Source of the DNA: Anaerolineae bacterium
Lineage (GTDB): Bacteria > Chloroflexota > Anaerolineae > UBA1429
Reading direction: 5' to 3'
Length of the DNA: 9,892 nt
Assembly (NCBI GenBank): GCA_016928125.1
Contig: JAFGLK010000139.1
Span: forward strand, 1-9,892
Shown here: positions 6,473 to 9,892 of the stretch, in pieces
Numbering within the stretch: the stretch's first letter is position 1
Layout: the number at the start of each line of letters is the position of its first letter
Position numbers and translations under genes: made by a program
Notes under the pieces: model-generated
Database searches by the model: none
The model's input: only the letters and a program-made list of their open reading frames with translations
Told to the model about the DNA's origin: nothing

Positions 6473-7537
6473 TCACACCACTCTCTGCAACTCTCGGCCC
6501 TGCCCCGGATGAGCGAGTCGCACACCCCGCTCCCAGACGATGTCGCCTCGCAGCGTCACGCGCTCCACCCGCCCCAGCGCGGGCAGCCCACCAAAGGGTG
6601 ACCAGCCGCAGCGCGTCCGGTACCCATGATCAGAAAGGAGATAGGGCTCGCCCAGTGCCACCGTCACGCCGCTCTCATCCGGCGGCTGCAAGCCATAGAT
6701 GCGGAACGGGTTGTGATGCAGGAGCTCCACCAGACGCTCCAGGCTGAGCCGCCCGACATGCACCGCGTGAAGCAAAAGCGGCAACGTCGTCTCCAGGCCA
6801 GGCACGCCCGGCGGCGGGGCGCTCGACTCCTTTTCTGCCCGTGTGTGAGGCGCATGGTCACTCGCAATGGCATCTACCAGCGCCAGACGCTCCCAGAAGA
6901 GCTCGACCTGGGCTGGTGTGCACAGCGGTGGCTTCATCTGCCCGTAGCTGCCCAGACGGGGCCCGTCTCGGCTCGAGAGGAAGAGGTGGTGCGGCGTCAC
7001 CTCGCACGTCACCGCGTCGCCCCTTTGGCGGGCCGCGTCGATGCGCAGCAGATCATCGGGATCGGGCACGTGGCAGATGTGCAAGCGCTGCCCATAGCGC
7101 TTGCCCAGATTGAGCGCCAGGGCGATCGATCGACTCTCGCCATGAATCGCGATCGGCCGCTCAGCGGGCCAGGCTTCGAATATCGGCGCCAGGGCCTCCT
7201 CGCCACTCAGAGTCAGATGGCCAAACGTCTCGTCGAGATACAGTTTCAAACCCACGGCGCGCCCGGCAGCTTGCACCACGGCATCTACCGGCCCGCCCAC
7301 ATAGCCGACAAAGAGGCCAAAGTCTGCCACGGCCTTGGAGCCAAAGAGTGCAGCTTTGGCCTCCAAGGCTGCGAGATCGAGGATCGGTGGTTGGTTGTTG
7401 GGCATATCCAGGACTGCCACAAAGCCGCCCGCCAGAGCGGCTATGGTGCCCGAAAGTGCATCCTCTTTGTGCGTAGCCCCTGGCTCGCGCAGATGCACGT
7501 GCGCGTCGATCAGGCCGGGAAGTTCTAGATATTCCAC
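6473..7537 (-). CDS. pyrC: Dihydroorotase, short CAD-like type
   Basis: This zinc amidohydrolase closes carbamoyl aspartate to dihydroorotate. The 354-aa protein starts directly at [15 protein letters not shown] (6-20), with metal ligands His13 and His15. It therefore lacks the N-terminal strand domain of many longer bacterial dihydroorotases. Lys98 in [10 protein letters not shown] is the expected carboxylated lysine. Thr104-Phe105 match the active-site flexible loop of the human CAD domain. His132, His156 in LHICHV and Asp227 in ASDHAPHT complete the site. [13 protein letters not shown] and [17 protein letters not shown] read almost like animal CAD (comparison from memory). The start codon is GTG at 7537, set by GGGAGG at 7549-7544. 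It is the first gene of the operon, is preceded by a leader with a terminator-like hairpin, and is overlapped by a possible leader ORF. Confidence 0.94.
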   Translation of the reverse strand: MEYLELPGLIDAHVHLREPGATHKEDALSGTIAALAGGFVAVLDMPNNQPPILDLAALEAKAALFGSKAVADFGLFVGYVGGPVDAVVQAAGRAVGLKLYLDETFGHLTLSGEEALAPIFEAWPAERPIAIHGESRSIALALNLGKRYGQRLHICHVPDPDDLLRIDAARQRGDAVTCEVTPHHLFLSSRDGPRLGSYGQMKPPLCTPAQVELFWERLALVDAIASDHAPHTRAEKESSAPPPGVPGLETTLPLLLHAVHVGRLSLERLVELLHHNPFRIYGLQPPDESGVTVALGEPYLLSDHGYRTRCGWSPFGGLPALGRVERVTLRGDIVWERGVRLAHPGQGRELQRVV

Positions 7538-7683
7538 TCTCCGCCTCCCGCTGATGGCAGAGAGACAGAAAAAAGGGGCCCCCTGGTCGTCCTTCGCCCA
7601 CGACTGAGCCCCCTTGCCCCCCGGCAGCCCCGCGTCCAGCGCAGGGCTCTCGGCCTCTCAGTAGCTACACCCAATCTCCGCAT
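7525..7683 (-). CDS. Possible 52-codon leader ORF spanning the pyr attenuator
   Basis: The ATG at 7683 follows GAGGAGGGG (7693-7685), one of the strongest Shine-Dalgarno matches in the window. It opens a 52-codon frame that crosses the PyrR-like element, the antiterminator-like pairing and the terminator-like hairpin, and stops at 7525, 13 nt inside pyrC. The peptide is Arg-rich (13 Arg) with no hydrophobic segment and no family I recognise. In Escherichia coli a 44-codon leader (pyrL) crosses the pyrBI attenuator in the same way, so coupled attenuation is conceivable. Against it: Arg-rich frames arise freely in GC-rich DNA, and the peptide itself is unremarkable. I see it as a regulatory ORF if it is translated at all. 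Confidence 0.35.
   Translation of the reverse strand: MRRLGVATERPRALRWTRGCRGARGLSRGRRTTRGPLFSVSLPSAGGGEWNI
7569..7615 (-). terminator. Terminator-like hairpin in the pyrC leader (probable attenuator)
   Basis: On the minus strand AAGGGG (7615-7610) can pair with CCCCTT (7578-7573). Between them is an inner 5-bp stem, GTCGT (7604-7600) with ACGAC (7590-7586). The 3' arm runs into six consecutive T (7574-7569). The T run ends about 31 nt before the pyrC start, leaving no room for a promoter between. It therefore acts on transcripts that enter pyrC, as an attenuator or as a leaky terminator of the L,D-transpeptidase gene. The stem is interrupted by an internal loop. Confidence 0.5.
7644..7672 (-). 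promoter_or_regulatory. PyrR-binding-loop-like element in the pyr leader
   Basis: The minus strand reads GGGT-GT-AGCT-ACTGAGA-GGCC-GAGA-GCCC. From memory, PyrR-binding loops carry CNGAGAGGCU followed by GAGA and a lower stem. Here CTGAGAGGCC-GAGA matches the loop and bulge, and GGG/CCC can form the lower stem. The match is imperfect: there is one extra A in the loop and an A-C mismatch in the upper stem. No pyrR is in the window. Its 3' edge (GAGCCC, 7649-7644) is complementary to GGGCTC (7611-7606), which overlaps the first arm of the terminator-like hairpin. This is the arrangement expected for anti-antiterminator, antiterminator and terminator. Confidence 0.4.
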
Positions 7684-7747
7684 GCCCCTCCTCAAGACCT
7701 TCGGGCCACCGCAGCAACCCATCCCGCAGATAACAGCTGCACAAGCC

Positions 7748-9343
7748 TCACTCGTGAACCAGCACCCAGGTCCCGGGGTTGTCGGCCGTCGCCTGCACCG
7801 ATTTGGCGCCCTCCGGCACCACAGGGCCCGTCCAATCATACAGCCACTTGGCATCCTCGCGCCTGAGATTCACACACCCATGGCTCGTGGGCGTGCCCCA
7901 TTTGTCGTGCCAGTAGGCACCATGGAGCGCAAACCCGGCTTGGAAGTACATCACCCAGGGCACATTCGGCAGATAGTACCCCGGCCCAGTCATGAGCTGG
8001 GATTCCAGTTTGCGTTTGATGCGGAACTTGCCCTGCAGCGTGGGTGTGCCAGCGCGGCCGCTGCTGATCGTGGTGCGAAAGACCTCCCTGGTCCCATCGT
8101 ATGCGATCAGCGTCTGGGTAGACAACTCCACTTCGATCCACTTTTCATCCAACGGGAGAGGCAGATATTTGGCCGTGTGCCATTTGGGGGTTGCCGTCGG
8201 CGCTGGCGTGAAGGTGGGCGTCTGCGACGGTGAAGGACTCGGAGTGAATGTCGACGTCCAGGTCGGCGTAGGCGTGCGGGTGATGGTAGGCGAGGCAGTC
8301 GGCGTAAGCGTCCACGCCGGCGTCGCTGTAGGCGTTGGCGTCTCCGTCACGACGCCGAGCACCACCCGTAGCCGCTGCGCATGGGCGACATCTCCCGTCA
8401 CAAAGACCAGGATCAGCGAGCCCACAAGGACAAAGCCCAGCATCATCAGCATAGCGCCATCGCGAACCGGGTGGGGACGTGACCTTTTCTTCGGGCGGGG
8501 GCTCATATCCTCATAGAGTTCCAACGACGTGATCTCCTCCACAGAATCGCCGGCCACGGACCCTTTTTCGCTCGCTGCCTCTTGCCGCACAGGCGTCTGG
8601 TCCGGACACTCGTTGGCTGCCATCGGAATGACGCCACGGTCCTCAGCAGAATCATCCTCAGTCTTGGCTGCGACGACATGCCGGGCCTCGCCGTTCGCCA
8701 CATAGTCGTCTGCCCCGAGCACGGGGCGCAGGGCATCGTCACACACCTTCCCGACCCCTCTCAGGACCGCTTGGTCGGGCGCCGCCGCAAGCACCTGATC
8801 CCCGGGGTGCTCTGCCTCGTCGTACGTATCGGCGGTCGCAGGCGAAGCGACCCCAGCAGCAACCAGCTCCGGCATGATCGGAATCGGCGTATCGGCCTCC
8901 CAGGGGGGCACAAAGAGCCAAGGGCCTGGATCCTCATCGCCAGCGCCCTCCGGGCGAGGCGCTTGGGCCTGGGCGGGCTCGGCGTCGGGCTCCACTTGGG
9001 CCTGCATGGGCGTGTCGAGGCCCCCCTGGGGCTCACTCTGAACCGTCCACTCCCTGCGGGCATCCAGCTGCTCGAGGCCTCGGCGGGCCGCATCGTTGCT
9101 TGGATCGCTCGCGAGGACGCGCTCGTAGATCGTCTGCTCGATCTCACGGCTCTCGCTGAGACGAGCCAGTCCCAGCCAGGCCTGCTCATTATCGGGGTCC
9201 TGCTCGAGTACCAACTCAAAGTAGCGCCGAGCCACCTCCCTGGCACCCGCATGAGAGGCTGCCAGGCCTCGCTCGAGCAACGCTGCGACCCTTTGTGGCG
9301 TTCGCTGGTCAGCTGGCTGCATCCACTGATCCCTGTCGCTCAT
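7748..9343 (-). CDS. Membrane-anchored L,D-transpeptidase (YkuD) with cytoplasmic TPR-like region
   Basis: The predicted 531-aa protein has five parts. Residues 15-95 hold two TPR-like helical repeats (for example ARRYFELVLEQDPDNEQAWL). Residues 100-280 are an acidic, Pro-rich, probably disordered linker. Residues 281-294 are basic (PRPKKRSRPHPVR), followed by one membrane segment at about 297-317. Residues 333-387 are a Thr/Pro stalk. Residues 393-531 are the YkuD domain with FALHGAYWHDKWG (471-483) and SHGCVNLR (487-494), catalytic Cys490, and His474, His479 and His488. YkuD enzymes form 3-3 peptidoglycan cross-links or attach proteins to the wall. Basic residues before the membrane segment place the TPR part inside and the enzyme outside. 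The frame is open to 9484, but a TATAAT at 9394-9389 lies within that extension, so I chose ATG 9343. The ribosome site there is weak. Its peptidoglycan target is unknown. Confidence 0.9.
   Translation of the reverse strand: MSDRDQWMQPADQRTPQRVAALLERGLAASHAGAREVARRYFELVLEQDPDNEQAWLGLARLSESREIEQTIYERVLASDPSNDAARRGLEQLDARREWTVQSEPQGGLDTPMQAQVEPDAEPAQAQAPRPEGAGDEDPGPWLFVPPWEADTPIPIMPELVAAGVASPATADTYDEAEHPGDQVLAAAPDQAVLRGVGKVCDDALRPVLGADDYVANGEARHVVAAKTEDDSAEDRGVIPMAANECPDQTPVRQEAASEKGSVAGDSVEEITSLELYEDMSPRPKKRSRPHPVRDGAMLMMLGFVLVGSLILVFVTGDVAHAQRLRVVLGVVTETPTPTATPAWTLTPTASPTITRTPTPTWTSTFTPSPSPSQTPTFTPAPTATPKWHTAKYLPLPLDEKWIEVELSTQTLIAYDGTREVFRTTISSGRAGTPTLQGKFRIKRKLESQLMTGPGYYLPNVPWVMYFQAGFALHGAYWHDKWGTPTSHGCVNLRREDAKWLYDWTGPVVPEGAKSVQATADNPGTWVLVHE
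8186..8344 (-). repeat. Thr/Pro-rich stalk-coding low-complexity tract
   Basis: About 53 codons encode TPTPTATP-like units (residues 334-386 of the L,D-transpeptidase), with Ser, Trp and Phe at intervals. On the plus strand it reads as degenerate GGCGT/GGCGTAGG-type sequence. It links the membrane segment to the catalytic domain. Such stalks are common in surface proteins of Chloroflexota (general knowledge) and tend to vary in length. Confidence 0.75.
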
Positions 9344-9388
9344 CCGTGCGCCCAACTGAGAGACGGCCTCTGGTGCGCGATCCGCGGC

Positions 9389-9417
9389 ATTATAGCATGG
9401 CGTCCAACCAAGAGCAA
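9389..9417 (-). promoter_or_regulatory. Probable promoter of the L,D-transpeptidase gene
   Basis: On the minus strand TTGCTC (9417-9412), a 17-bp spacer and a perfect TATAAT (9394-9389) predict transcription from about 9382, some 40 nt before the chosen ATG at 9343. The -35 box matches only the TTG. The same promoter may feed the pyr operon, since no other convincing one was found before pyrC. Confidence 0.6.
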
Positions 9418-9497
9418 GCTCCGCTGGGTCGGACATCCACATTGCTCGCGAGGCTGCTCTCGTACATGAGTGCGGCCCTCGCACCCACTACCGACTG

Positions 9498-9514
9498 GCA
9501 AGAGGGCCTCTTGC
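9498..9514. terminator. Dyad after the GH10-like gene, possible terminator hairpin or operator
   Basis: GCAAGAGGGCCTCTTGC is an 8-bp inverted repeat around one base. As RNA it would form a 6-bp stem with a 5-nt loop. It begins 17 nt after the stop codon of the glycoside hydrolase fragment. No T run follows on the minus strand, so a classical intrinsic terminator is not shown. An operator upstream of the L,D-transpeptidase promoter is an alternative. Confidence 0.35.
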
Positions 9515-9530
9515 GCACCCCGCGCACCGC

Positions 9531-9892
9531 TCACCGTCTCAGGACCACAGTGGCATCGCGCACCATGGGCACCTCGATCCGCTCGATGATCGACTTGCCT
9601 ACATCTCCGTTTCCCACCGTGATGTGGTACTCACCCGCAAAGCCCTCCAGGATCACGGTGCCTTCGCCATCTGTGAGCGCCTGCCCCCTAGAGCGGTGCC
9701 GCTGCATCCAGTCTTGCAGCGCTTGATAGGCTGGTTTGGGAGATAGATCGCTGCGCAACAGGCCGCCCCCTGGTACCAGCGCCAACCTGCCATCGACGGG
9801 GCACCACCAGGTGATCCCCTCAATCGCGCTCTCTGCGAAGAACAGGGTGTATACCGCATCCAAGTAGTGAGCCTGCTTGGCCTCGTCCCAGG
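9531..9892 (-). CDS. C-terminal end of a GH10-like glycoside hydrolase (partial, 5' end outside window)
   Basis: About 120 codons remain. The frame is open through the right edge, and residues before the TTG at 9863 (WDEAKQAHY) are clearly part of the same protein, so this is not a complete small gene. AVYTLFFAESAIEGITWW followed by PVDGR and SPKPAYQALQDWM resembles the last barrel strands of family GH10 beta-xylanases, where EGITWW and KPAY are common. The tail TDGEGTVILEGFAGEYHITV resembles the small beta-rich extension often seen after the GH10 barrel. Catalytic glutamates would lie in the missing part, so activity and substrate cannot be judged. The stop is TGA at 9533-9531. Family assignment is from memory of motifs; another GH-A clan family is possible. 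Confidence 0.65.
   Translation of the reverse strand, partial: WDEAKQAHYLDAVYTLFFAESAIEGITWWCPVDGRLALVPGGGLLRSDLSPKPAYQALQDWMQRHRSRGQALTDGEGTVILEGFAGEYHITVGNGDVGKSIIERIEVPMVRDATVVLRR

Noticed and set aside
6442..6525. Upstream extension of pyrB by 28 codons
   Set aside because: It overlaps the end of pyrC and lacks family similarity; the strong ribosome site sits before the ATG at 6441.
8186..8344. Possible tandem DNA repeat or CRISPR-like array
   Set aside because: The units are irregular and fully explained as Thr/Pro stalk codons of the L,D-transpeptidase; there are no spaced identical repeats.
8582..9469. 295-codon plus-strand frame opposite the N-terminal half of the L,D-transpeptidase
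   Set aside because: It is a mirror frame of a gene with clear domains, with no recognisable family.
9344..9484. Upstream extension of the L,D-transpeptidase by 47 codons
   Set aside because: The extension contains a promoter-like TTGCTC-17-TATAAT and shows no protein features; ATG 9343 is preferred.

Overview
The window looks like a GC-rich bacterial chromosome segment. It is most likely from the Chloroflexota, close to Anaerolineae-type lineages. This placement is an inference. It rests on a fused PyrF-PyrE with the decarboxylase at the N-terminus, a membrane L,D-transpeptidase with a long Thr/Pro stalk, and gene style. There is no rRNA or other marker to confirm it. I see no tRNA, rRNA, insertion sequence or CRISPR array.

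Layout from left to right. (1) Positions 1-1362, minus strand: larE followed by larB, which is cut by the left edge. These are two genes of nickel-pincer-nucleotide cofactor synthesis. (2) Positions 1363-1579: a divergent control region with two well-formed sigma-70-type promoters facing away from each other and two dyads in the larE leader. (3) Positions 1580-2347, plus strand: a TauE/SafE-family membrane exporter. (4) Positions 2344-7537, minus strand: a compact pyrimidine operon in the order pyrC, pyrB, pyrF-pyrE fusion, pyrD (class 1B), pyrK. Junctions are 31, 3, -4 and -8 nt. Together these products convert carbamoyl phosphate and aspartate to UMP. No carbamoyl phosphate synthase, pyrI or pyrR lies in the window. 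(5) Positions 7538-7747: the pyr leader. (6) Positions 7748-9343, minus strand: a TPR / single-TM / Thr-Pro stalk / YkuD L,D-transpeptidase with its own promoter. (7) Positions 9531-9892, minus strand: the C-terminal end of a GH10-like glycoside hydrolase.

The part most worth a second look is the pyr leader. It holds a terminator-like hairpin with a six-U run only about 30 nt before the pyrC start, a competing pairing that would mask one terminator arm, and an upstream element resembling the PyrR-binding loop. A 52-codon leader ORF with a strong Shine-Dalgarno runs through all of these and overlaps the pyrC start. This suggests attenuation control, either PyrR-like or coupled to leader translation as in enterobacterial pyrL-pyrBI. 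Other points of interest are the strong resemblance of PyrC and PyrB to the DHO and ATC domains of animal CAD in the same order, and the pairing of lar genes with a divergent sulfite-exporter-type gene.
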